Of a stretch of DNA of 64,000 bases, positions 17,074-25,983 are shown piece after piece. Both the position numbers and the translations under genes were made by a program. The notes under the pieces are model-generated. The model worked only from the letters and a program-made list of their open reading frames with translations. It was not told where the DNA came from and did no database searches. Source of the stretch: Aliiroseovarius salicola. GTDB taxonomy: Bacteria; Pseudomonadota; Alphaproteobacteria; Rhodobacterales; Rhodobacteraceae. Position 1 is the stretch's first letter; the number at the start of each line of letters is the position of its first letter. The stretch is taken from NCBI RefSeq assembly GCF_027891095.1, contig NZ_JAQIIO010000010.1, positions 1 through 64,000 of the forward strand. Direction: 5' to 3'.

Positions 17074-18864
17074 ATGACGATGTCAGCACTGGCTCCTACA
17101 CTCGTAAAGACGGTTTCATATACCGGAGATGCCAACCGTTCGAATTACTCCGAGCTGTTGCTTATAGGTGAAGTCCTCTACGCCACCACGGATTATGATG
17201 GACAAGTTGAAGCATGGGATTTGGCCGGGGGGAAGCTCGCTCGGTTTGATACCCAACAACACACTCGTTCAGATTATGCTGGAGTTTCGCCCTCTTTGGC
17301 TGTGTTGGACACCGGTGCCCAACCATTTCTGCTGACCGGAGGGGGCAGTACTGGCAACTTGATGCGTATTAACCTGACCGAAGAAGGAAATCTGGCAAGC
17401 TACTCTTCTCTGGGAACGGTTGCGGAGTGGGGTGGTGATTTGGGGCAGGTGGTGTCCTATAATCTCTCAAATGGGAAAGTTGCGTTATATGGCGCCTTGC
17501 AGGGGTCGCCAGGTATTGGGCAGCTTTTATTTGATTCAACTGGTACTCTCAGCGAAACCCGGTTGACAGGCGACAACGATGCGACTGTAGCAAGCGGTGC
17601 CAATGCGTTGGCCGCAGCGACGATTGGCGGTAAGGGGTTTGTCTATTCGGTAAGCGCTTCGAATGTGGGGATTACCTCATGGGCCATCGGAGGCGATGGC
17701 GCGCTGACCTCCGTGCAGACGATTGGTGCAGACGATAATCTGTGGGTGTCAGCGCCGACAAAGATCGAAGTGGCGACTGTGGATGGGGTTTCTTTTCTGG
17801 TTCTGGCGTCAGCAGGAAGCAACTCACTGACGGTAATGCACCTGTCCGCCTCGGGATCGGTGACGGTGGTTGATCACGTTTTAGACAATCGCAATACACG
17901 CTTTTCCGATGTTTCGGCCATGGCTGTGGTTCAGAGCGGAGACGCCAGCTATGTGATCGCTGGTGGGTCGGATGATGGTGTCACGGTATTTCAGCTTTTA
18001 TCGAACGGGAAGTTGGTCGAGCAGGGGACCCTGGCCGATAGCAACGGCGCCAGCATGCAGAATGTCAGCGCAATCTCTGCGCAGCCAACGACAAATGGGT
18101 TCAATATATTTGTGACCAGTTCTTCAGAGATCGGGATCACAAAGCTGAAGTACAATCTTGGAGCACCGGTGAAGCTGATTGCTGGAAACGATAGCAACAA
18201 TGCCCTGACGGGGAGCAGCAGCCCAGATCAGATCGAGGGGGGGGCTGGTAATGATACACTGGTTGGGCAGGCTGGGCATGACGTCTTGTACGATGGGTTT
18301 GGTGTGGATGTTCTGACTGGCGGGTTGTCAGGAGACACATTTGTCTTTGCCGCAGATGGTGAGCGCGATGTGATTACAGATTTCGATCCGTCTGAAGACC
18401 GAATTGATCTTTCTCAGTGGCATGGATTACGGGCAAGCAGTCAGTTGACGGTCAAAAATATCTCTGATGATTATCATGTCAGCTTTGGAGATGAGGTACT
18501 TGAAATTCGGTCTAACGACTGGAAGGGAATGACCTTTGACGATCTGGCAGAGACAGCGCTTATAGGCCTTGATCGTGTTCCCATGACGTTTCAACCTATC
18601 CCTTCCAATGAAACGGGAGACCCAACACCATACACGTTGAACGGGACACCCGGTCGGGATTATCTGATCTCCCCGGGGCGGATTAGTGTCATCTCTGGTT
18701 GGGGTGGCGACGACAAAATTATTGGCTCGACACTTAATGACAAACTTTATGGGGGCGATGGTCGGGATGTAATATATGGAGGCGGGCAGGGAGGCGATTT
18801 GATTGTGGGAGGTGCAGGGAATGACTTGCTCGTCGTTGGTACAGTCGATGATTTTGCCTTTTAA
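17074..18864 (+). CDS. RTX calcium-binding protein with N-terminal beta-propeller-like region
   Basis: About 596 residues. The first 375 residues show repeated hydrophobic-strand units of a WD40/lactonase-like beta-propeller (for example VLYATTDYDGQVEAWDL and SYVIAGGSDDGVTVFQL). Two groups of RTX nonapeptides follow (GGAGNDTLVGQAGHDVL near 18240 and GGDGRDVIYGG near 18750), separated by an FDPSEDRIDLSQW-type module common between RTX arrays. There is no Sec signal. The protein ends DDFAF only about 15 residues after the last repeat, consistent with a short type I secretion tail. The start is uncertain: ATG at 17074 or 17080, or TTG at 17002. Function unknown; probably extracellular and calcium-stabilised. 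Confidence 0.8.
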   Translation: MTMSALAPTLVKTVSYTGDANRSNYSELLLIGEVLYATTDYDGQVEAWDLAGGKLARFDTQQHTRSDYAGVSPSLAVLDTGAQPFLLTGGGSTGNLMRINLTEEGNLASYSSLGTVAEWGGDLGQVVSYNLSNGKVALYGALQGSPGIGQLLFDSTGTLSETRLTGDNDATVASGANALAAATIGGKGFVYSVSASNVGITSWAIGGDGALTSVQTIGADDNLWVSAPTKIEVATVDGVSFLVLASAGSNSLTVMHLSASGSVTVVDHVLDNRNTRFSDVSAMAVVQSGDASYVIAGGSDDGVTVFQLLSNGKLVEQGTLADSNGASMQNVSAISAQPTTNGFNIFVTSSSEIGITKLKYNLGAPVKLIAGNDSNNALTGSSSPDQIEGGAGNDTLVGQAGHDVLYDGFGVDVLTGGLSGDTFVFAADGERDVITDFDPSEDRIDLSQWHGLRASSQLTVKNISDDYHVSFGDEVLEIRSNDWKGMTFDDLAETALIGLDRVPMTFQPIPSNETGDPTPYTLNGTPGRDYLISPGRISVISGWGGDDKIIGSTLNDKLYGGDGRDVIYGGGQGGDLIVGGAGNDLLVVGTVDDFAF

Positions 18865-18881
18865 AAAATTGAAGAGACGGT

Positions 18882-20174
18882 TTAGACCACCACTTCTTGT
18901 CTTGTTTGATCTCCAACTTCGAACACGCGCTTGTAACGTTCAACTTCTTTTGCCGGTCCCATCGCTTTGTTGGGATTGTCGGACAGTTTCACTGTTGGTC
19001 GCCCCCCAGCCGACACCGCCTTACAGACCAGCGAAAACGGGGCGAGCGCATCGTCTGGAACAAATCCGCGGAAGTCGTTGGTCAGGAGTGTGCCCCAGCC
19101 AAAGCTCAGTTTGACCCGATCCTTGAACTGCTGGTGCAGTTCGATGATTTTTGGTGTGTCGAGCCCGTCCGAAAAGATTACCATCTTTTCGCGCGGATCT
19201 TCCCCGCGTGACCTCCACCAATTGATTGCGATTTCAGCCCCTTTGGCTGGATCACCACTGTCAATGCGAATGCCGGTCCAGCCCGCCAACCAGTCAGGTG
19301 CGCTATCGAGAAAACCCTGCGTCCCGTAGGTGTCAGGCAGAATGATGCGCAGATTGCCATCATGCTCTACCTGCCAATCCGCCAGAACATCATATGGGGC
19401 TTTGCGCAGAGCCTCGTCGTCTTCAGCAAGAGCCGCATAGACCATCGGCAGCTCATGGGCATTGGTGCCAATGGCCTCGATGTCGCGTTTCATGGCGATC
19501 CTGCAGTTCGATGTGCCGACGAAGTTGCCTCCAAGCCCTTCTATCATCGCCTGCACGCACCAGTCCTGCCAGAGGAAGGAGTGGCGTCGCCGCGTGCCAA
19601 AATCGGCAAGGCGCAGGCCGTCAAGCTGACGTAGTTCCTCGATTTTTTCCCAGATCCGTGTCATGGCGCGGGCATAAAGCACCTGCAGTTCAAATTTGCC
19701 CATGCCGCGTAACACGGCCCGCCCTCGCAGTTCCATCAATACGGCCAAGGCCGGAATTTCCCACATCATCACCTCAGGCCAGCTGCCCTCAAATGTCAGC
19801 TCATACTGATCGCCCACCCGTTCAAGGTGATAGGGCGGTAAACGCAGGTTTTCGAACCATTCCATGAAATCGGATCGGAACATTTGGCGCTTGCCGTAGA
19901 AAGTGTTGCCGCGCAGCCAAGTGCTTTCGCCACGGTTGAGGGACAGGGATCGGATGTGATCAAGCTGTTCACGCAGTTCCCCCTCATCGATCAGATGTGC
20001 CAAGGGAACATGTGTCGAGCGGTTGATCAGGCTGAATTCCACCCGGGTGTCACGTTTGTTGCGAAACACCGATTGGCACATCAGAAGCTTGTAGAAATCC
20101 GTGTCGATCAAAGAGCGGACAATTGGATCGATTTTCCAATTGTGATCATAGACGCGGGTTGCAATATCGACCAT
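18882..20174 (-). CDS. pncB: Nicotinate phosphoribosyltransferase
   Basis: A 430-residue enzyme joining nicotinate and PRPP to nicotinate mononucleotide in the Preiss-Handler branch of NAD synthesis. Typical segments are SLIDTDFYKLLMCQSVF at the N-terminus, FGTRRRHSFLWQDW in the middle, and IRIDSGDPAKGAE in the PRPP-binding half. FSDGLDTPKI and SFGWGTLLTNDF match the C-terminal active site. It lies 62 bases downstream of pncA on the same strand, so nicotinamide is deamidated and recycled by adjacent genes. Both lie at the end of the capsule-export gene run. Confidence 0.95.
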   Translation of the reverse strand: MVDIATRVYDHNWKIDPIVRSLIDTDFYKLLMCQSVFRNKRDTRVEFSLINRSTHVPLAHLIDEGELREQLDHIRSLSLNRGESTWLRGNTFYGKRQMFRSDFMEWFENLRLPPYHLERVGDQYELTFEGSWPEVMMWEIPALAVLMELRGRAVLRGMGKFELQVLYARAMTRIWEKIEELRQLDGLRLADFGTRRRHSFLWQDWCVQAMIEGLGGNFVGTSNCRIAMKRDIEAIGTNAHELPMVYAALAEDDEALRKAPYDVLADWQVEHDGNLRIILPDTYGTQGFLDSAPDWLAGWTGIRIDSGDPAKGAEIAINWWRSRGEDPREKMVIFSDGLDTPKIIELHQQFKDRVKLSFGWGTLLTNDFRGFVPDDALAPFSLVCKAVSAGGRPTVKLSDNPNKAMGPAKEVERYKRVFEVGDQTRQEVVV

Positions 20175-20236
20175 GGGCCCATCCGTAGAGTTTTGATCAC
20201 GTTAGAACAGCACGTCGCGGAATGGTATAGGGCTTG

Positions 20237-20842
20237 TCAGATCAGAGTGACGCCCGCGTCCGTCATCTGCTTGGTCATGGCGTCCAATGACCCTTCCAGA
20301 TCAATCGCGCGACACAGCTTAGTATCGACGGTCACGTCAAAACCCAGACGCGCTCCGTCAATGGCGGAATAGGCCACGCAGAAATCGGTCGCCAACCCGA
20401 CCAGAAGAAGTTTGTCCACACCTCTTGTGCGCAGGTAACCTTCAAGCCCCGTGGGTGTTTCGCGATCATTTTCAAAAAACGCTGAGTAACTATCAATCTC
20501 GGGTCGGAAGCCCTTTCGAATGACCAGATCTCCAGCATCTGAATTGAGGTCCGAATGAAAGGCGGCCCCGTTGCTGCCTTGCACACAGTGGTCGGGCCAT
20601 AGAACCTGTGTGCCGTAAGCCATTTCGGTGGTCTCGAACGGGGATTTCCCATTGTGGGATGAGGCAAATGATCCATGTCCTGCAGGGTGCCAGTCCTGGG
20701 TCAACACCTTGACGTCATGCTCTGCGAGCAATTCGTTCACTCCCGCGACGATCTCATCTCCACCTGGAACCGCTAAAGCCCCACCAGGACAGAAATCGTT
20801 TTGCAGGTCGATGACCAGAAGGGCTTTGGGCATTCCATGCAT
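20237..20842 (-). CDS. pncA: Nicotinamidase (pyrazinamidase)
   Basis: A 201-residue isochorismatase-fold hydrolase converting nicotinamide to nicotinate. The catalytic triad is complete: Asp12 in VIDLQNDF, Lys110 in VIRKGF and Cys155 in ATDFCVAY. Metal ligands are visible in TQDWHPAGHGSF (Asp50, His52, His56). The start ATG at 20842 has AGGAG seven bases upstream. It is followed by pncB and preceded by the Wza-like export gene with only 33 bases between, so co-transcription with the export genes is plausible. Confidence 0.95.
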   Translation of the reverse strand: MHGMPKALLVIDLQNDFCPGGALAVPGGDEIVAGVNELLAEHDVKVLTQDWHPAGHGSFASSHNGKSPFETTEMAYGTQVLWPDHCVQGSNGAAFHSDLNSDAGDLVIRKGFRPEIDSYSAFFENDRETPTGLEGYLRTRGVDKLLLVGLATDFCVAYSAIDGARLGFDVTVDTKLCRAIDLEGSLDAMTKQMTDAGVTLI

Positions 20843-20875
20843 CTGGAGCTCCTGAAATACGATATTGCCGACCGA

Positions 20876-21985
20876 TTACTTGGTGAATGTCCTGACATCA
20901 GCTGCAGCGCCGGTGAGCTGGGCAAGTAGACGAAGAGCAAGAGAGGCAGTTGTGATCTCAGTTTCAGTAACCAGAACAGTGTCTTGCGAGTAGATGTCAA
21001 ATTGACCGGCGCTGAAAAGGCCATCGGCGGAGGTCAGGTCGAAGACAAAGACTGTGCGAGCGTTGGACGGTCCAGAACCATCCAGTCGCACCTGCTCCGG
21101 TTGGTATTGCCGCAACACCATGATCCCTTTCGGATCAGCTCGGCTCTCGGATAGGCCGCCAATCATCGACATCGCATCCAGTGCAGAAATAGTGTCTTTG
21201 GAGAAGGGAATGATCGCTTCACGCGATGCCGCGCCAAGAGAGCGGAAATATCTTTGATCTGCCTCTACAGAGAGCTTGTCGTTTCCTCGCAGGATCGTAT
21301 CCAAATCGGGATTCTCCAGCAAATTTACGTAGCTTTCTGTATACACCTTTCCAGCACGAATAAGGCGAAGTTGCGGGTTGTCGATGGCGTGCTGGGGACC
21401 GCCCGCAATCGCAACGGCATTCAGGATAGTGAAATGGTCATTTTCGATCGGGTAGTTGCCGGGCTTGGTAACCCCAGACAGGATAGAAACCGAGCCTTCG
21501 TTGCCTTTGATTACGGTAAGTTGGACCTGCGCAGAGGGAATAACTTCAGACATTTTTTGCTGAATTCGCTCGCGTGCTTCGCTCTCTGTCAGACCAGATA
21601 TTTGTACTTCGCCTGCAAATGGCAGGTATGTCGCCCCGCGCGGAGTGACCTTAACTTCACTCATTTGCGTGGCGCTCTCAGCGCCGTTCGAGAGAAGCGA
21701 AGCCTCTTCGCTGTCCCAAATGACGATGTTCAACCGATCCCCAGTGGTAATTACGTTGGAAAGACCTCGGTGCTGATGCCGTAGCCAGCCAAACTCATCA
21801 ATGTGACCTGTTTTTGGCCAGCTTCTGATATCGGAAAGCGAGTCGCGGCTTACTTGATAGAGAGCAATTTCCGGGTTTTCAGAATTTGCAGCTGATACAA
21901 TCTCTGACTGCACCGCCGCTCCGCGAGGAATGTTGCAGGCTGTTAGAAACATAACGATGCACACAGCCAGACCACGTCGTAACAT
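20876..21985 (-). CDS. Polysaccharide export lipoprotein (Wza/KpsD family)
   Basis: A 369-residue outer-membrane export protein. The signal peptide ends with the lipobox LTAC at about residue 17, so the mature Cys is lipidated. GDRLNIVIWDSEEASLL begins the poly-export (PES) domain and SVSILSGVTKPGNYPI the SLBB domain. The start at 21985 is chosen because AAGGGGAAG lies just upstream and the signal peptide then begins immediately; a longer frame starts at 22039. With KpsE and KpsT encoded upstream on the same strand it would complete a trans-envelope export channel. Confidence 0.87.
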   Translation of the reverse strand: MLRRGLAVCIVMFLTACNIPRGAAVQSEIVSAANSENPEIALYQVSRDSLSDIRSWPKTGHIDEFGWLRHQHRGLSNVITTGDRLNIVIWDSEEASLLSNGAESATQMSEVKVTPRGATYLPFAGEVQISGLTESEARERIQQKMSEVIPSAQVQLTVIKGNEGSVSILSGVTKPGNYPIENDHFTILNAVAIAGGPQHAIDNPQLRLIRAGKVYTESYVNLLENPDLDTILRGNDKLSVEADQRYFRSLGAASREAIIPFSKDTISALDAMSMIGGLSESRADPKGIMVLRQYQPEQVRLDGSGPSNARTVFVFDLTSADGLFSAGQFDIYSQDTVLVTETEITTASLALRLLAQLTGAAADVRTFTK

Positions 21986-22092
21986 ATGTTGCTTCCCCTT
22001 AGTACCCATGGCGCGAGAGTAATTGTAACTTCTCATCAACTCAACTGCCAGCGCCGCTTATGAAGAGGGTGAGATAAATGAGTGACAGATGA

Positions 22093-22746
22093 TCAGGCCA
22101 TCTGCTCTTGATGAACGGCAATTGCTTCTTCAACATCTTCGTAATAGGTCAGTTTTCCATTCTCCAGAATTGCAGCCTGATCGCACATGGTGGAAATCAT
22201 ATTGAGGTTGTGAGACACCATGATCGCACCGCTGGTTTTCATGCGATCAAGGAACACTTCCCTGCTCTTTCGACGAAACGCTGCATCGCCTACCGACGTA
22301 ACTTCGTCAACGAGATAGGTGTCAAATTGAATGCCCATTGATATTCCAAATGCAAGTCGGGATCGCATGCCTGATGAATAGCTGCGAACCGGATTGTTGA
22401 AATGCTGCCCAAGTTCGGAGAAATCCAATACGTATTCACGCAATTCTCGCGTGTCCACTCCATAGACACGAGCGATAAAGCTTGTGTTTTGTGCTCCTGT
22501 CAGATCTGGGTGGAATGATCCAGAAAAACCCACCGGCCAAGACATTGTACCTGTAATCCTGATTTCACCGCTTGAGGGCGACATCGAGCCGGCAATCATG
22601 TTCAGCAGGCTTGATTTACCAGCGCCGTTTCTCCCCAGTAATGCAACGGCCTTTCCTGATGGAAAGGTCGCGTTGATATTGTCCGCGACAATCGTCCGGC
22701 CGCCTCGCATATCGTAGTGCTTGCAGAGATTCACGATTTCGATCAT
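22093..22746 (-). CDS. kpsT: Capsule-export ABC transporter ATP-binding protein (KpsT-like)
   Basis: A 217-residue ATPase of the polysaccharide ABC-2 exporter family. The Walker A motif is GRNGAGKSS, the signature motif is RSYSSGMRSRLAFG, and the Walker B region is DTYLVDEVTSVGD. The His switch is in MVSHNLN. Length matches E. coli KpsT (219). The start ATG at 22746 lies 4 bases beyond the kpsE stop, indicating coupling. Its membrane partner, kpsM, is transcribed divergently from 24181, which separates the two halves of the transporter. Confidence 0.92.
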   Translation of the reverse strand: MIEIVNLCKHYDMRGGRTIVADNINATFPSGKAVALLGRNGAGKSSLLNMIAGSMSPSSGEIRITGTMSWPVGFSGSFHPDLTGAQNTSFIARVYGVDTRELREYVLDFSELGQHFNNPVRSYSSGMRSRLAFGISMGIQFDTYLVDEVTSVGDAAFRRKSREVFLDRMKTSGAIMVSHNLNMISTMCDQAAILENGKLTYYEDVEEAIAVHQEQMA

Positions 22747-22750
22747 GGAT

Positions 22751-24067
22751 TTATCGACGATCCCGAAGTGAATAAAAGACCATTGTGCCGATCGCCCACA
22801 TCGCGAACAGAAAACCAAAGATGGTAAGCGATATTATCTCACGTTGTGGATACTCCGGGCTTTCCGCCAACGTGGGTTCGATATAGGCGGCGAGGTAGCG
22901 AGATTTTCGCGACGCTTCTGCGACGGCAGCATCCACTGCGGCCAATGCGGCCAGATACGCTGTCTCGGCGAATTGTAGATCCACCGCCAGCCGTTCATAT
23001 TCTCCAACAAGTTTGGCATAGGCGCCAGTATCGCTTCCCTCATCTGAACTGAATCGTTCGCGTTCTACACTCAAACGGTCTTTAATGACGTCAACTCGTC
23101 TTTCCATTTGGCCAATTCGCGGATCATTCCCGCCCGCGGTCTGAAGCAAAAGGTCGAGCTCAACTTCGGCACTGGCAAGCTGATTTTGCAGAGAGTTTAG
23201 AACGCCCATGCGACCCAATATGTCCGCTTCCGGGTCGACAATTTGCGTGCGCAGCCGGAACTGTTGCACCGCTTCGCGCGCGTCTTTCAGCCGTTCCTTG
23301 GTTTGCAGGAGCTCTTCACGAGCGTATTGCGTGGCGTCATTTCGGGCTGAAATCGAAAGCTCGTTAATCATTTGCACGCTTTCGTTATAGATTGCCCGCC
23401 CAATCCTTTGCGCGTCCTCGGGTTTGAAAGCCAGAACTTGGACCTCAATCAATCCGGTGGATGCGCTGTAATAAACTTTTACAACACGCGACCAAAACTG
23501 AACGAGATCTTCAATGGTGCTGTCCTCAGGAAGGCCAAAAACCGGATCTGAGGGCATGTGATAGATCTGACGCAGGTTCAGTTTGTCATCCACAGCTCTT
23601 ACCAGCGTTTGGCTACTCATGAACTCAAAAAGGATGTCGGTGTCTGACCCTGAACTTCCCGAAAGTTGGGTGATCCCACCAAGAATGTCGACCGCCGAGC
23701 TTGCATCTTGCGATTGCACAGAAAATCCCATGGTCGAAGAATACTGGTCTCGGGCCACAAGGTACAAATAAGCTGCAGAAAGTAGACTTGGTAGAAACAC
23801 CACCAAAAATAGGGCTACCATTATCCCACGATGACGGCGCTCTACTGTAGCAGGGGAAGCAGGTTGTCGCATCGGACCTGCTTGTTTCTGTTTCTGTTGC
23901 GCTTTCTTACGAGCGGAACCAGCACCACCCTGTTGTTGAGCTGAGCGGTTTTTACCTCGTCCGTTAGCTCCCCTTTTTTCTGTATCCGAAATCGAATGCT
24001 CGTCAGAAGGCAATTTTGATGCCGCAGTTGGCTTCATTTTCTCTCTCGAAGGTTGACCATCTTTCAT
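22751..24067 (-). CDS. kpsE: Capsule polysaccharide export inner-membrane protein (KpsE-like)
   Basis: A 438-residue inner-membrane periplasmic adaptor of the PCP-3/KpsE type. An unusual basic, Gln/Lys-rich tail of about 80 residues precedes the first membrane helix (IMVALFLVVFLPSLLSAAYLYLV). A long periplasmic region with coiled-coil character (about residues 240-390) follows. A second helix near the C-terminus (LTIFGFLFAMWAIGTMVFYSL) completes the usual topology. The start is ATG at 24067. The extended charged N-terminus is longer than in E. coli KpsE (382 residues) and probably cytoplasmic. Confidence 0.88.
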   Translation of the reverse strand: MKDGQPSREKMKPTAASKLPSDEHSISDTEKRGANGRGKNRSAQQQGGAGSARKKAQQKQKQAGPMRQPASPATVERRHRGIMVALFLVVFLPSLLSAAYLYLVARDQYSSTMGFSVQSQDASSAVDILGGITQLSGSSGSDTDILFEFMSSQTLVRAVDDKLNLRQIYHMPSDPVFGLPEDSTIEDLVQFWSRVVKVYYSASTGLIEVQVLAFKPEDAQRIGRAIYNESVQMINELSISARNDATQYAREELLQTKERLKDAREAVQQFRLRTQIVDPEADILGRMGVLNSLQNQLASAEVELDLLLQTAGGNDPRIGQMERRVDVIKDRLSVERERFSSDEGSDTGAYAKLVGEYERLAVDLQFAETAYLAALAAVDAAVAEASRKSRYLAAYIEPTLAESPEYPQREIISLTIFGFLFAMWAIGTMVFYSLRDRR

Positions 24068-24180
24068 TGAACATCTCTTTAGTTTACATCATTACTTCAA
24101 CTCATACATTCGTTGAGTGTGTGCGAAGTTTACCCGCTTATCCGCCACAGAGGCATCAGTTTCAACTTGTATATATACAG

Positions 24181-24972
24181 ATGACACAAATACAGCCAGC
24201 ACCAGCTCAATCGCATCGATCGTTCAGAGCAATATCAGCCTTGATGCTTCGAGAGATGTCCACAACCTATGGTAAATCGGTCGCAGGTTATCTGTGGGCT
24301 CTGGCGGAACCTGTCGGCGGGATTGCGCTCTTGACCATTGTATTTTCAGTTGCCCTTCGCAAACCCTCGTTGGGTGAAAGTTTTGCGCTGTATTATGCTT
24401 CCGGATTCTTGCCTTTCACTGCCTATATGGATGTCTCGCGCAAAGTTGCGTTTGCGTTCACCTTTTCGAAAGCTCTGTTGCGATATCCGCGTGTGACTTT
24501 TGCTGATGCGATTATTGCTCGGTTATTGCTAAATGCGCTTACACAAGCAACAATCGGCGCACTTGTGCTGGCTTGCGTAATTCCACTCAGTCAATCGCAT
24601 GTTCATCTAAACATCCCACTGATCGTTTTGTCATATCTCATGGCATTTTCTCTCGCGGCGGGAGTGGGAATTTTTAACTGCTATCTGTTTTGGCGAATGC
24701 CAGCATGGGAACGCATTTGGGGGATCGTAACGCGGCCCCTATTCATTGCATCGGCCATTTTTTTCAACTTCGAAGATGTTCCAGAGGACATCCAAGTGTT
24801 TCTTTGGTTTAATCCGCTCGTACATGTGGTGGGGCAAGCCAGAGAGGGAATTTATGTTACCTATAGCCCCTCTTATATTTCGCTGACTTTCGTTTTTGGA
24901 TTGTCTGCTGCGCTGGGTTTGTTTGGTCTCTTGATGCTTTGGTCGCGAAGCAACGAAATGCTTAATAGTTAG
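24181..24972 (+). CDS. kpsM: Capsule-export ABC transporter permease (KpsM-like)
   Basis: A 263-residue ABC-2 family permease with about six membrane helices. The early segment LREMSTTYGKSVAGYLWALAEP is typical of KpsM/Wzm proteins, and length matches the family (about 258-265). The start at 24181 is preferred over longer in-frame options because the conserved cytoplasmic helix then lies near the N-terminus. The leader just before it (TTGTATATATACAG) lacks a clear Shine-Dalgarno. It diverges from kpsE across a 113-base AT-rich region that must hold both promoters, an unusual split of kpsM from kpsT. Confidence 0.9.
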   Translation: MTQIQPAPAQSHRSFRAISALMLREMSTTYGKSVAGYLWALAEPVGGIALLTIVFSVALRKPSLGESFALYYASGFLPFTAYMDVSRKVAFAFTFSKALLRYPRVTFADAIIARLLLNALTQATIGALVLACVIPLSQSHVHLNIPLIVLSYLMAFSLAAGVGIFNCYLFWRMPAWERIWGIVTRPLFIASAIFFNFEDVPEDIQVFLWFNPLVHVVGQAREGIYVTYSPSYISLTFVFGLSAALGLFGLLMLWSRSNEMLNS

Positions 24973-25044
24973 ATCGGGCAAGAAATCTGCGTTCACGGTT
25001 TGGGTTGTGGGAAGAGGGTAAAAGGCTCATATCCTACTTGACCG

Positions 25045-25983
25045 TTACTTTAAAAAGGCCCGCGCCGCCCCGATCGCCCTCTCGGTATACCCCCGCACTT
25101 CCACGCCCCCGGCATCGTAACGAGGCACCGCCCAGCCCATTGAGGCAAAACGGCGCAGCATGATGAACATCGGCAAAAGATCTTCGGATTCGGTCGAAAA
25201 CGCGCGCAATTCACGATAGCCTGCGATGGCTGCGTCTCGGATTTGGTCTGCGGCCGGTTCGTCTTCGTTCTGGGTCATCATCACGGCAAGTTCATAAAGG
25301 CGGAAACCAAAGCCCGCATCGTCAAAATCGATCAGTGTGAGTTCACCATCCTTGATAAAGACGTTCTCGCGCAGGGCATCTGCGTGGATCAGGCCGAAGT
25401 CGGCGCCGTTTTCCAGATAGGCCTGCGCCCGATCGCGGGCCACGGCGCGGGCACGGTTGATCAGGTGACGTTCACCCTCGGTCAGTTCGGGGCTCTCCCA
25501 GAACCGACCCCAGAACGGGGTCTCGCCCAACAGCCCATCGAGATCCCAGCGGTGGCGGGTGAAACCGTCGGGCAGGGTGAGCGTATCGGTGATGTTGTGC
25601 AGCCGGGCCAGTTCGCGGCCCAGTTTTTGATAAAGCGCGATCTGTTCGCTGACCGGCATGTCAAAGGGAACACCGCCTTCGCCAATTGGCTGCCCATCGA
25701 CCCATGAAACAACCGTGGCCAGGCGCCCGCTGGACAGAGAGAAAACTGTCTTGCCTTCGGGTGTCGGGATTGGGGCAGGCACGTCCATACCTGCCTGCGA
25801 CAGTGCCCCCATCCAGTCGATCTCTGACCGGATCGCAGCCTGGGACATGTATCCGGGGCGATGCAGGCGCAGTGCTGCGCGATCTTTCCCAATCCGCACC
25901 TCATGCACCTGATTTTCGCGGTCCTTGATCATGCGCACATGCTGCGCACCCCAAGCTTTCAGGGCATCCTTGAGTTCGCTCAT
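25045..25983 (-). CDS. APH-fold small-molecule kinase, candidate 5-hydroxylysine kinase
   Basis: A 312-residue aminoglycoside-phosphotransferase/homoserine-kinase-II fold enzyme. The catalytic loop HADALRENVF carries the Brenner motif HxDxxxxN, followed by the metal-binding LIDFDDAGFG. The start codon overlaps the stop of the upstream aminotransferase gene (ATGA at 25980-25983). The two proteins are therefore made together. In animals and some bacteria, kinases of this fold pair with class-III aminotransferase-like phospho-lyases to degrade hydroxylysine or phosphoethanolamine. That pairing, not the sequence alone, supports the substrate suggestion. Homoserine or choline kinases remain alternatives. 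Confidence 0.75.
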   Translation of the reverse strand: MSELKDALKAWGAQHVRMIKDRENQVHEVRIGKDRAALRLHRPGYMSQAAIRSEIDWMGALSQAGMDVPAPIPTPEGKTVFSLSSGRLATVVSWVDGQPIGEGGVPFDMPVSEQIALYQKLGRELARLHNITDTLTLPDGFTRHRWDLDGLLGETPFWGRFWESPELTEGERHLINRARAVARDRAQAYLENGADFGLIHADALRENVFIKDGELTLIDFDDAGFGFRLYELAVMMTQNEDEPAADQIRDAAIAGYRELRAFSTESEDLLPMFIMLRRFASMGWAVPRYDAGGVEVRGYTERAIGAARAFLK

